Shown here piece by piece: positions 1 to 8,218 of a stretch of DNA of 29,871 nt (the first letter of the stretch is position 1; each line of letters starts with the position of its first letter). The stretch comes from Deltaproteobacteria bacterium. GTDB taxonomy: Bacteria > Myxococcota > Polyangia > Haliangiales > Haliangiaceae. Location of the stretch: positions 1-29,871 of the forward strand of contig JAGSPR010000018.1 in assembly GCA_018262455.1 (NCBI GenBank), given 5' to 3'. Below the pieces are notes generated by a model. That model searched no databases. It saw only the letters and a program-made list of their open reading frames with translations, and was not told the DNA's origin. The position numbers were made by a program, and so were the translations under genes.

Positions 1-27
1 GCGGATCCCGCCGAGCGGGACCCGCGC

Positions 28-66
28 CGAAAATAAGACCGGCCGGGGCAGCATTACCCCGGCCGG
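28..66 (-). terminator. Intrinsic terminator after the first lipoprotein gene
   Basis: A perfect 10-bp stem (positions 39-48 pairing with 57-66) encloses an 8-nt loop. Read on the minus strand the stem is followed by the T-rich run TCTTATTTT (positions 38 to 30). It begins about 50 bp after the stop codon of the minus-strand gene ending at 115, so it is a good Rho-independent terminator for that gene. Confidence 0.8.
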
Positions 67-114
67 CCAGCCATCTCGACGCACGAGCTCGCGGCTCGCT
101 TGTCGAACCGTTGG

Positions 115-1135
115 TCACATCCGCGAGCCGAAGAACGTGGCGTCCGCGAGAGGCGCCGGGGTTCCGGCGTAGCTCAGGGTGCCCTTCCACGAGCCGCTCT
201 GGATGGTGTCGACCTTGTTGTCCGCGTTCTTGTCGAGGACCTTGGCGGCGCCGACGATCCCGAACTCGAGCGCCTGGGCGTCGATCTCGCCGATCTTGGT
301 GTAGATGAGGTCTGCGCCGGCGGTGAGGCCGAGCTTGCAGGCCGAGGTGAAGACGCTGGGGCCGAGACCGACGCCGATCTGGTCGACGACGAAGGCGTTG
401 ACGGACTCGCCGAGGGAGACGCAATCGACCTTGTTCTGCAGCAACTCGCCGAGGTTGGCGGCGCTCGGGTCGAGCGACGGGACGATCGCGGCGTCGACGG
501 CGATGCGGAGGATCTGGCCGAACTTGAGGCCGACCTTGTGGTCCGCCACGGCGAGCTTGCCGCTGCTCGGCGTGAGGGTGACGCCGACATCGTTGATGAC
601 GACGTTCGGGACGTTGTAGTCGGCGAACGGGTAGTCGCTGTCGACGTTGTCGATCTTGAAGTTCGCGCCGGTGATGGTGTGGACGGCGGTGTAGTCGCTG
701 CCGGCCTTGGTGAGCTCGAGGGTCTCGATGAGGCCGAAGTCCTTGGAGATGGCACCGAAGTCGTTGCCGAGGGCGATCACCGTGCCGACGAAGTCGGGGG
801 CGAGCGACAGCAGCTGATCGTTGATGACGCCGGCGACGAGCGGGGTGGCGCCGGCGATGAAGTCCTTGACCTTGCCGGCGGGCAGCTGCTTGATGATCTG
901 CTCGAGGATCCACTTGCTCGGGTCATCGCCTTCGTCGGTGGCCTCGATGATCAAGCGGGCGACCTCGCCGGCCTTGCCGGGGGCGTTGGCCGCGAGATCG
1001 AAGTTGGAGTGCATCGCGTACATGCCACTGGCGTCGACGTCCTCGGGCAGGGGCGGGACCATCGGTGGCGCAACCGGTGATGGTGGCGCCGAGCAGGAGG
1101 GCGAGGGCGACGGAGAGGTTCTTCGTGGTGCGCAT
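115..1135 (-). CDS. Secreted lipoprotein of unknown function, reading frame broken near its N-terminus
   Basis: The start is ATG at 1135, preceded by a ribosome site (AAGGTGGG). It opens a clear lipoprotein signal peptide, MRTTKNLSVALALLLG, with lipobox ITGC and lipidated Cys22. About five residues later this frame is lost, and the rest of the protein (from LPEDVDASGMYAMHS to the C-terminal FFGSRM) lies in the +1 frame. From start to stop is 1021 nt, one base more than a multiple of three. Removing one C from the CCCC run (GGGG at 1050-1053 on the plus strand) joins the frames as a 339-residue lipoprotein. The body is about 320 residues with two internal Cys and no motif I recognise. A one-base sequencing error is the simplest reading; a real frameshift mutation or recoding is possible. 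It stands 168 bp downstream of the M2 peptidase gene, so it may have its own promoter. Confidence 0.75.
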
Positions 1136-1303
1136 GGCTGACCCACCTTTGTGCAGCGGGTGTGCCACCAGCGCCTCGCCTGGAGCCTCCATCAGGACGG
1201 CTACTTGGACCCTGGTGGCGGATCGACTTGCCTGGTCACCGGGTTGTCCGTGGTGCCAGCTGACCTGACCACACGGCGCGTCAAAGCGGCCAGACCACCC
1301 GCA

Positions 1304-3259
1304 TCACCAGCCGCAGGTCTGGCCCTTGTTCTGGTCCTCGAGCCAGGTCTTCAGCGGCGCGAAGTACTCGAGGATCGCGGTCGCGTCCATCTCGCGCTGA
1401 CCGGTGAGCTCGAACAGGACCTCCTGCCACGGCTTGCTGGCACCGAGCTGCAGCATCTTCCAGAACGCCTCCCCCGCTGCCTGGTTCTTGTAGATCGAGC
1501 ACTCGTGGAGCGGACCGGTGTGCCCGGCCTTCTTGCACAGCGCGCGGTGGAACTGGAACTGGAGGACCGCCGCGAGGAAGTACCTCATGTAGGGGACGTT
1601 CGCCGGGACGTGGTACTTCGCGCCGGGATCGAAGTCGGCCGAGGTCCGGTCGATCGGCGGGACGACGCCCTGGTACTGCTTGCGCAGATCCCACCAGCGC
1701 TGGTTGTACTGGTCGGGCTTGACCTTGCCGCTGAACACATCCCAGCGCCACTTGTCGACGACGAGCCCGAACGGCAGGAACGCGATCTTGTCGAGCGCGG
1801 TGTGCATCTGGGCGTTGATCGTGGCCTTGTCGTTCTTCGTGACCGTCTTGAGCAGCCCGCGCTCCTTGAGGTAGGCCGGGGTCATCGACAGCGCCATCGT
1901 GTCGCCGATCGCCTCGTGGAAGCCGTCGTTCGCGCCGAGCTGGAACATCACCGGCAGCTGGTAGTACGCCGCGAAGTAGTAGTCGTGGCCGAGCTCGTGA
2001 TGGATCGTCACGAGGTCCTCCTGGGTCTTCTCGATGCACATCTTGATGCGCAGGTCGTTCGAGAACGTCACGTCCCACGCGCTCGCGTGGCAGACCGCTT
2101 CCTTACCCGCGGGCTTCTCGAACATCGAGCGCTGCCAGAACGTCGCGGGCAACGCCGGCATGCCGAGCGAGGTGTAGAAGCCCTCGGCCATCTTCACCAT
2201 CTTCTGGTCGTCGTAGCCCTTCGCGAGCGTCGCGGTGACGTCGATCGGGGCCTGACCCGGATACGGCTCGAGATCCTTGTAGAGCCAGCCCCACGCCTGC
2301 GCCCACATGTTGCCCGTGAGGTGGGCGGGGATCGGGCCGGTGGAGGGCGCGACCTTGTCGCCGTAGATCTTGTTGAGCTTGCGGCGCGTGTAGCAGTGGA
2401 GCTGCTCGTACAGCGGCTTCATCTGCGCGAACAGCCGATCGGTCTCGGCCTCGAACGCGCCCTCGGGCATGTCGTACGCGCTCTTCCACATCGACGCGAC
2501 GTCCGCGAACCCGATCGACTTGGCGCCCGCGTTCGCGAGCTCGACGTACTTGCCGAACGCATCGCGCTCGGCATGGCCCACGCTGTCGTGCCAGCCCTGC
2601 CAGACGGCGAGCAGCTCCTTGGGGTCACGGCTCTTCTGGAGCACACCCGACAGCTCGTCGAGGTTCAGGCACGCGGTGCCGGGCGGCGCCGGCTCGGCCT
2701 TGTCGCCGGCCTTGACTGGCCTGGCCTTGATGTTCTTGGAGATCGGCAGGCACGCCTTGCCCTTGCCGTAGATCGACGACATCTGGGTCCCGAGCTTGGC
2801 CAGCTCGGCGGCCTGCTTCGGATCGTCGGGCGAGGGCGCGATCGGCGTGGCGACCGCGATCACATAGATCAGCACCTGGAGCTGGCGGCGCGTGCTCGGA
2901 TCGAGCTTGCCCATCACCGGCTCGTACTTGCGCGCCCGCTTGATGAGCTTTGCGATCGTGTCGTTGAGCTCGCCGTTCGCCTTCGCGGCGGCAGCCTCGT
3001 GCGCGTCGGTGATGTCGGTCTGGTTCGTCCACTCCGCCTCGCTCGACGCGACGAGCACGCGGCGGAGCTCGCCGTCCACCTCCTTGATGAAGGCCTGGGC
3101 CTCGGCGACGAGCTCGGCCTCGGGCTGCGCGGGCGTCGGGTTGGAGGCGCCGCTACCGGCGCCGCCTCCCGAGGGTGGCGGGGCCGGGATCGCGTCGGGC
3201 CGCTTGGGGCCGCACGCGACCAGGAAGACGAACGAGCTCAGGAGGATCGTGATGCGCAC
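1304..3259 (-). CDS. M2-family (angiotensin-converting-enzyme-like) zinc metallopeptidase, lipoprotein
   Basis: A 651-residue peptidyl-dipeptidase A homologue that probably removes C-terminal dipeptides from peptides outside the cytoplasm. The GTG start opens a lipoprotein signal (MRITILLSSFVFLVAC, Cys16), followed by a Pro/Gly-rich tether to about residue 45. The zinc motif HELGH is at 421-425 with catalytic Glu422. The third ligand Glu449 lies in GFHEAIGD, 28 residues from the first His, the same spacing as in ACE. Further ACE signatures are the YHVPANVPYMRYF segment and the QFQFHRALC...AGHTGPLHEC segment near the C-terminus. Length fits one ACE catalytic domain. It lies 54 bp after the Spy-like gene and may share its transcript. 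The ribosome site is weak. Family assignment is firm; the natural substrate is unknown. Confidence 0.93.
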   Translation of the reverse strand: MRITILLSSFVFLVACGPKRPDAIPAPPPSGGGAGSGASNPTPAQPEAELVAEAQAFIKEVDGELRRVLVASSEAEWTNQTDITDAHEAAAAKANGELNDTIAKLIKRARKYEPVMGKLDPSTRRQLQVLIYVIAVATPIAPSPDDPKQAAELAKLGTQMSSIYGKGKACLPISKNIKARPVKAGDKAEPAPPGTACLNLDELSGVLQKSRDPKELLAVWQGWHDSVGHAERDAFGKYVELANAGAKSIGFADVASMWKSAYDMPEGAFEAETDRLFAQMKPLYEQLHCYTRRKLNKIYGDKVAPSTGPIPAHLTGNMWAQAWGWLYKDLEPYPGQAPIDVTATLAKGYDDQKMVKMAEGFYTSLGMPALPATFWQRSMFEKPAGKEAVCHASAWDVTFSNDLRIKMCIEKTQEDLVTIHHELGHDYYFAAYYQLPVMFQLGANDGFHEAIGDTMALSMTPAYLKERGLLKTVTKNDKATINAQMHTALDKIAFLPFGLVVDKWRWDVFSGKVKPDQYNQRWWDLRKQYQGVVPPIDRTSADFDPGAKYHVPANVPYMRYFLAAVLQFQFHRALCKKAGHTGPLHECSIYKNQAAGEAFWKMLQLGASKPWQEVLFELTGQREMDATAILEYFAPLKTWLEDQNKGQTCGW

Positions 3260-3313
3260 GGGGCGGACTCTACGTCCGATCGACCACGCGACGTCAAGCG
3301 TGTCGCAGCCTTG

Positions 3314-3847
3314 TCACGGCTCGAGCGGAACCCCGTCGTCGCCGGTGTGCGGTGGCTCGGGCGCGGCCGAGCCTGGCGCGGTGACGCCACGCTCGTCGAG
3401 CAGCTTGCGCGCCATCACCTGCTGATCGGGATCGAGCAGCGCGAACGCCTTGGTCAGCGCATCGCGATCGTTTGCCTTCTTCGCGTCGTGGAGCTTGCCG
3501 GCATCGGTCGTCGTCTTGACCTGGGCGCCGGGGGCGTTGTTGTGGCGCGGCGGTGGCTTGCCCTTCTCGGCCTGCTCCTCGTCGGGCTTCTCGATCACCC
3601 GCAGCTGGGTATCGAGCGAGTCGTTACGCGCCGACAGGCTCGCGTCGATCTGCTTGAGCTTCGCGAGCTGATCGTCCCGGAGCTTGAGCTGGGCTGCGCT
3701 GTCGACCAGGTACCCGACCGCGGTGCCCGAGGCGGGCGGCAACGGCGGCAGCTCGCCCTCCTTGGGAGTCATGATCTTGGGTTCGTGGTGGCAAGCACCG
3801 GTGACGAGGCCGGCTGCGAGCAGGAGTGACCCGAGTGCGCGAAACAT
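3314..3847 (-). CDS. Small Spy/CpxP-like periplasmic lipoprotein
   Basis: A 177-residue lipoprotein. The ATG at 3847 was chosen because it opens the signal MFRALGSLLLAAGLVTGAC (Cys19); the frame runs further upstream without a signal. Two helical segments, LKLRDDQLAKLKQIDASL and KAFALLDPDQQVMARKLL, resemble the LTxxQ-type helices of Spy/CpxP/ZraP periplasmic chaperones and metal-stress proteins. They are separated by a charged, Pro-containing linker, and the tail is Pro/Gly-rich. The match is by pattern only, so a stress or chaperone role is inference. It starts 43 bp after the amylase stop and ends 54 bp before the M2 peptidase start, so the three genes may be co-transcribed. Confidence 0.75.
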   Translation of the reverse strand: MFRALGSLLLAAGLVTGACHHEPKIMTPKEGELPPLPPASGTAVGYLVDSAAQLKLRDDQLAKLKQIDASLSARNDSLDTQLRVIEKPDEEQAEKGKPPPRHNNAPGAQVKTTTDAGKLHDAKKANDRDALTKAFALLDPDQQVMARKLLDERGVTAPGSAAPEPPHTGDDGVPLEP

Positions 3848-3890
3848 GCGTCGCAACGATAGCACCAGGTCGCCCGATGCACGACGTGCG

Positions 3891-5771
3891 CTACTGCGTG
3901 AGCACGAGCGCGCTGCGCGCTGGCACCGACACGGGAGCGTGGACGGCCTGACCGGAGACGGCATCCACGTAGTCGCCGGCCGGAAGCCCGACCGCCGGCT
4001 GCGCCGAGTCGCCCCGGTTGAGCGCGACGAACACGGTGTCGCCCGGCGCCGTCATCTTGTAGACCAGCACGTCCTGCGAGACCCCGAGCTCGGTCCGCGT
4101 GCCACGTCGGGTGGCGACGTGCTTCGCGCGGGCCTTCGCGAGCCCGGCGATCTGATCGTGGAGCTGGGCCTGCGGCGCCAAGTAGTCGCTCCACTGCATC
4201 ATGTGGCGGTTGTCGGGATCTCCGGCACCGGCCATCCCGAACTCGTCGCCGTAGTAGATCATCGGGATCCCCGGCGTCGTGAGCAGCAGCGCGTAGGCGA
4301 CCGCGAGCCGCTGGTAGGGGCTCGCGCTCTGCGGCTGCGCCGGACGATTCGACCACGCGCGGTCCTTGCCGCCATCCCACGCCCCGAACAGCGGGTTGTC
4401 CTCGGCGAGGTGCACCGCGCGCGGGACATCGTGATTGCCGATGAACGTCGACATCACCGAGCCGCCGCCATAGAAGCCGTCGTTGGAGCGGAGGAAGCCG
4501 GCGAGATCGCCCATCGCGCCATCGCGGCGCAGCAGGGTCGACAGGATCTGGCCACGCAGCGGGAAGTCGAACTGACCATCGAGCATGGTGTCGGGGTTGA
4601 CGTAGGACTTGATGAGATCGCGGCTGCCATCGAACGTCTCGCCGACCATGTAGAACCGCTGGTCGAAGGCGACCTCGCCGGAGATCTTTGCGCGCAGGTC
4701 GGTCAACCAGGACGTCTCGATGTGCTTGACGGCGTCGAGCCGGAACCCGTCGACGCCGATCCTCTTGGCCCACGCGACCGCATTGTCGACCGAATAGCGC
4801 CGGGCATCCGCGTTCTGGAAGTTGAAGTCGGGCAGGAACGGATCGAACCAGCACTTGATGCGATCGGTGTCCCAGCTACAGCCGGCGCCGCACACGCAGT
4901 TGCCACCGAAGCCGTTGTCGTTGGGCCAGAACCACTCGGGGTGCTGCGCGTAGATCGGGCTCTGCGTGTGCACGTGGTTCATCACGTAGTCGATCAAGAC
5001 CTGCATGCCGTGCGCGTGCGCGGCCTCGACGACGGCCACGAGCTCGGCCTCGGTACCGAACCTGGACTCGGCCTGCTCGACGTCGCGCGGCCAGTAGCCG
5101 TGGTAGCCCGAGTAGGCGTGGCCATCGGAGCCCGGGTTCGCGTTGTCGGCGTTGTCGATCGGCGAGGTGATCCAGATCGTGTTGATCCCGAGGTCGTTGA
5201 AGTAGCCGGCGTCGATCTTGTCGCGCAGGCCCACGAAGTCGCCGCCCTGGTACTGGCCGGGTTGCTCGATCCCCGCGATCGGCGCGTCGTTGCCGGGATC
5301 GCCGTTCGCGAACCGGTCGATCATGACGAAGTACATCACCGCGTCGCGCCAGTCGATCGCGGGGCGCCCGGGGCACTGATCGCAATCGACGCGGACCACC
5401 GAGTTGAACGCACCGTAGCCATCGGGCGACCGACGCGGGTTGTCGGGGTCGGCGATCCAGTTGCCGTCGACCACGAGCTTGTAGACGACGATCTGCTGAT
5501 CCTTGACCGGCACCGTCACCTCGAAGCCGCCCGCCGTCGGCGTCATCGCGACGCCCACGGTCCAGCCATCCGCCGCGAAGTCGCCCCGCAGCGACACGCT
5601 GGTGCCCGCACCGTGATAGCGGATGGTCACCGAGCAGGTCGGCTGAGCGGTCTGACACACCCCGGCGTCCGGATCGGTGACCCCCGCATCGCCATCGTCA
5701 CCGTGCCCGGGATTCTGCGACGACGGACAACCGCCGAGCACGACCACGACGGCGAGGAGGAGACGGCGCAT
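3891..5771 (-). CDS. GH13 alpha-amylase lipoprotein with N-terminal beta-sandwich domain
   Basis: A 626-residue secreted alpha-amylase-family enzyme expected to hydrolyse alpha-1,4-glucan. The start at 5771 gives a lipoprotein signal, MRRLLLAVVVVLGGC (Cys15); the longer frame upstream lacks a signal. An acidic tether is followed by a CBM48/E-set-like beta-sandwich (about residues 45-130) and the (beta/alpha)8 domain. GH13 conserved regions are present: DYVMNH (261-266), GFRLDAVKH with nucleophile Asp346, GETF with acid/base Glu378, and FIGNHD with Asp448. A C-terminal beta domain ends in SALVLTQ. A Cys-rich insert lies around residues 292-307. The gene diverges from the maltoporin-like gene, and the inverted repeat at 5893-5909 lies between them. 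Exact specificity (amylase, neopullulanase or cyclomaltodextrinase type) cannot be fixed by eye. Confidence 0.93.
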   Translation of the reverse strand: MRRLLLAVVVVLGGCPSSQNPGHGDDGDAGVTDPDAGVCQTAQPTCSVTIRYHGAGTSVSLRGDFAADGWTVGVAMTPTAGGFEVTVPVKDQQIVVYKLVVDGNWIADPDNPRRSPDGYGAFNSVVRVDCDQCPGRPAIDWRDAVMYFVMIDRFANGDPGNDAPIAGIEQPGQYQGGDFVGLRDKIDAGYFNDLGINTIWITSPIDNADNANPGSDGHAYSGYHGYWPRDVEQAESRFGTEAELVAVVEAAHAHGMQVLIDYVMNHVHTQSPIYAQHPEWFWPNDNGFGGNCVCGAGCSWDTDRIKCWFDPFLPDFNFQNADARRYSVDNAVAWAKRIGVDGFRLDAVKHIETSWLTDLRAKISGEVAFDQRFYMVGETFDGSRDLIKSYVNPDTMLDGQFDFPLRGQILSTLLRRDGAMGDLAGFLRSNDGFYGGGSVMSTFIGNHDVPRAVHLAEDNPLFGAWDGGKDRAWSNRPAQPQSASPYQRLAVAYALLLTTPGIPMIYYGDEFGMAGAGDPDNRHMMQWSDYLAPQAQLHDQIAGLAKARAKHVATRRGTRTELGVSQDVLVYKMTAPGDTVFVALNRGDSAQPAVGLPAGDYVDAVSGQAVHAPVSVPARSALVLTQ

Positions 5772-5892
5772 CCAGGCGGACTCATCAAGGGCCATGCCAG
5801 CGGCAGGAAACCGCAACCAGTGAATCCGGTCCAGCACAATCGGCCGTTGCGCGATCACCGGCGGTTGCGAGAAGCGCCCCATGCCCTGGCCT

Positions 5893-5909
5893 CGTTGCCG
5901 AAGGCAACG
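5893..5909. promoter_or_regulatory. Putative operator between amylase 1 and the maltoporin-like gene
   Basis: The perfect inverted repeat CGTTGC-CGAAG-GCAACG lies in the 227-bp divergent region, 122 bp from the amylase start and 90 bp from the porin start. The same arms recur upstream of amylase 2. Two further GTTGCG half-sites occur at 5845-5850 and 5863-5868. The TTGC/GCAA core is the kind of site bound by LacI-family sugar regulators; that link is inference. Confidence 0.55.
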
Positions 5910-5998
5910 GGCGGGAGCCCTGCCCGCCGCCGCGGTCGGCCAGGTCGTGAAGATGGTGGGGTTTGACGCGGGCATGCTTCGTGCTCGTATCGGCCCGA

Positions 5999-7567
5999 AT
6001 GCGGTTCGTACCCCTGTGTGCGCTGGTGCTTCTGACGTGGCTCACCCGAGCCGCGAGTGCGCAGCCCGAGCCGCAGCCGCAGCCGCAGCCGCAGCCAGAC
6101 GCCACGCCTGACGTGACGGATCCGAGCGGCGGTACGCCCGGTGACAAGCCTCCCGAGCCGGTGAAGCCGGTGAAGCCGGTGGGTTCGACCATCACGACCG
6201 TCGCGGTCCCGCCGAGCTCGCCGGTGCAGACGCACGAGCTCGCGCACGAGCTCACGACGGTCACCGAGTCGAAGAACGGGTTCCGGTTCGGCTCGTACGG
6301 CCGGATCCTCGCCGGTACCGACCTTCGCGGCGGCAAGCCGGAGGCGGCCAACGTCGTCGCGCACGGTCCGCGCATCGTCGAGGACAGCTACCTCGAGCTC
6401 GAGGTGTCGTACGGGTTCGAGTCGTGGTCCGGCAAGCACCTGCGGCCGGTGGTCACGCTCGCGTTCGACGGCACGCTGTTCCACGACACCGGCGAGTTCG
6501 ACGCCCAGCCCGCGATCCGCAACATGTTCCTCGAAGCGGAGATGTCCAAGCATGTCACCGCGTGGGTCGGCTCGCGGATGTATCGCGGCGACGACATCTA
6601 CCTGTTCGATTACTGGCCGCTCGACGATCAGAACACCATCGGCGGCGGTGTCCAGCTGCACAAGGATGCGCTCGATCTCGCGGCCCACGCCGGCGTCAAC
6701 CGGCTGGCGAACGACTTCCAGTTCCAGGCAATCGACGTCGCCAACCCCGAGCAAGGCGCCACGACGGTGGTCCAGCTCAATCGCCAGCGGCTCGTCGCGA
6801 GCGGCACCGCGCAGTACACCGTGATGAACGACGCCTCGGACCCGAGCTTCAAGCTCAAGCTCCACGGCGAGGTCCACGGGCTGCCGTCGGGCACGCGCCG
6901 GCGGGTCGACGGCACCTTCGAGGCTCTCCCGGGCGACACTGGCTTTGTGATCGGCGCGGAGGCCGGCACGTTCGGCTACGCCCCGGCGCGCCTGGGCTTC
7001 CGCCGCCACCTCAACGTGTTCGCCCGCTACGCGAAGGGCCTCGCCGCGTTCGACGAGCTCGCACCGCCGACGAGCTTCGGGACCGACCTCAAGACCAGCC
7101 ATGCGAACGAGCTGTCGTTCGGCGCCGCAGGCAACTGGGATCACGCGCTTGGCAACGTGCTGTTCGGCGCGCTGTCGCGGCGGTTCGTCGATGCCGACGC
7201 GAACTCCGTCGACCACGACGACGGTTGGGAGTATGCGATCGACGTTCGTCCGCTCGCCAAGCTCGGCAGCGATCTGTACGCCGGCGCGGATCTGTCGTAC
7301 CAGGCGCGGTTTCCGCGTGGCCTCAACGCGATCACCCAGCGCGCCGAGGATCCCGCGGTGTTCCAGGTCGCGCCGATGGTCGTCTACTCGCCCATGGGGC
7401 GCTCGGCCTACGATCGGCCGCAGCTCCGGCTGGTCTATCGGGCCGCGCGGCTCAACGATGGCGCCCGCGACCTGTTCGTCCCCGATGATCCGCGGCGCGC
7501 GTACACGTGGACCCACTTCCTCGGCTTCCAGGCCGAGTGGTGGTTCAACTCCTCCACATACCGGTAG
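5999..7567 (+). CDS. LamB/maltoporin-like carbohydrate porin
   Basis: A 522-residue outer-membrane beta-barrel, probably the channel for maltodextrins released by the neighbouring amylases. The ATG at 5999 opens a signal peptide (MRFVPLCALVLLTWLTRAASA), preferred over a TTG 36 nt upstream. The mature N-terminus is a Gln-Pro repeat (QPEPQPQPQPQP) and a Pro/Thr-rich stretch to about residue 75. The barrel begins with GFRFGSYGRI. The segment KHVTAWVGSRMYRGDDIYLFDYW matches the hallmark of LamB porins (VGKRFY..D....D.Y), and the C-terminus has paired aromatics (FQAEWWF) as in LamB strands. E. coli LamB is about 420 residues mature, so length is consistent with the added N-terminal region. The gene abuts the convergent Cys-rich gene with no spacer: the two stop codons sit side by side as TAGCTA. 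Confidence 0.85.
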   Translation: MRFVPLCALVLLTWLTRAASAQPEPQPQPQPQPDATPDVTDPSGGTPGDKPPEPVKPVKPVGSTITTVAVPPSSPVQTHELAHELTTVTESKNGFRFGSYGRILAGTDLRGGKPEAANVVAHGPRIVEDSYLELEVSYGFESWSGKHLRPVVTLAFDGTLFHDTGEFDAQPAIRNMFLEAEMSKHVTAWVGSRMYRGDDIYLFDYWPLDDQNTIGGGVQLHKDALDLAAHAGVNRLANDFQFQAIDVANPEQGATTVVQLNRQRLVASGTAQYTVMNDASDPSFKLKLHGEVHGLPSGTRRRVDGTFEALPGDTGFVIGAEAGTFGYAPARLGFRRHLNVFARYAKGLAAFDELAPPTSFGTDLKTSHANELSFGAAGNWDHALGNVLFGALSRRFVDADANSVDHDDGWEYAIDVRPLAKLGSDLYAGADLSYQARFPRGLNAITQRAEDPAVFQVAPMVVYSPMGRSAYDRPQLRLVYRAARLNDGARDLFVPDDPRRAYTWTHFLGFQAEWWFNSSTYR

Positions 7568-8218
7568 CTAGGGGCAGGTGTTGCAGGTCGGGAACAGCGT
7601 CGAGCAGCCATTGCCGAAGTCGCACGTCGGGGACGAGCACTGCACGAAGTCGCACAGCGCTGCATTCTGGCAGTCGACGTCGCACGCGCAGGACTGACCG
7701 CACGAGACGCCACGACACGAGGACGACCCCGAGCAGATCACGTTGCACGGCCCCTGGCCGCAGGCGAGGTTGCGGCACGAGTTGGCGCCGCTGCAGGTGA
7801 TCGCGCACGACTCGCCGGGCGTGCAATCGACGCCGTTGCGGCACGACCCCGTCCCGGTGCACAGGATGTCGCAGTTCCACCCGGCCGGGCAGACGATGTG
7901 GCCGTTGCACGTGGCGGGCGACACCGCGCAGTCGATCTTGCACTCCATCGTCTCGGGCTTGCACGAGGTGCACTGCGACGGGCACACGAGCGCGTCGGGC
8001 GTGACCTTCGCGTCGTTCCCGACGCCCGCGTCGACGCTGGCGACGCAGACGCCCTGCGAGCACACCTGGCCGCTGGCACAGTCGGCTGGACGATTGCAGA
8101 ACACGAACTCGTCGCTGCGGTGGTTGACCGAGCAGCTGCCCGCCACGAGGGCGACTCCGAACAGCGACAGCCATGCGGTCACGACCACGAGCTTCAGAGA
8201 GCGGTTTGACCGTGTCAT
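7568..8218 (-). CDS. Cys-rich secreted protein of unknown function
   Basis: A 216-residue protein starting at the ATG that overlaps the preceding stop by 4 nt (ATGA), so it is probably translationally coupled. The hydrophobic N-terminus (LVVVTAWLSLFGVALVAGSC) is a signal peptide with a weak lipobox. The mature part holds about 33 Cys in 188 residues. It starts with a C-x5-C-x5-C-x4-C module (FCNRPADCASGQVCSQGVC), common in myxobacterial surface proteins. After it come short repeats of the type C-x-G-x-x-S-C-R-x-x-x-C (around residues 120-175), suggesting a small disulphide-tied repeat fold. No catalytic motif is visible. It is the last gene of the pseudokinase set. Function is unknown. Confidence 0.85.
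   Translation of the reverse strand: MTRSNRSLKLVVVTAWLSLFGVALVAGSCSVNHRSDEFVFCNRPADCASGQVCSQGVCVASVDAGVGNDAKVTPDALVCPSQCTSCKPETMECKIDCAVSPATCNGHIVCPAGWNCDILCTGTGSCRNGVDCTPGESCAITCSGANSCRNLACGQGPCNVICSGSSSCRGVSCGQSCACDVDCQNAALCDFVQCSSPTCDFGNGCSTLFPTCNTCP

Noticed and set aside
6..20. Small hairpin TCCCGC-CGA-GCGGGA at the window edge
   Set aside because: No T-run on either side and the neighbouring gene is not visible, so its role cannot be judged.
1151..3829. Very long plus-strand open frame (892 codons)
   Set aside because: It is antisense to the M2 peptidase and Spy-like genes; its Arg/Leu/Val-rich, domain-free translation is typical of shadow frames in GC-rich DNA.
3684..5966. Plus-strand open frame of 760 codons opposite amylase 1
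   Set aside because: Shadow of the GH13 gene, with no recognisable motif, while the minus strand shows all four GH13 catalytic regions.
5963..5991. TTGACG followed 17 bp later by CGTATC as a promoter for the porin
   Set aside because: The -10 match is poor and would leave only a few bases of leader; not strong enough to call.
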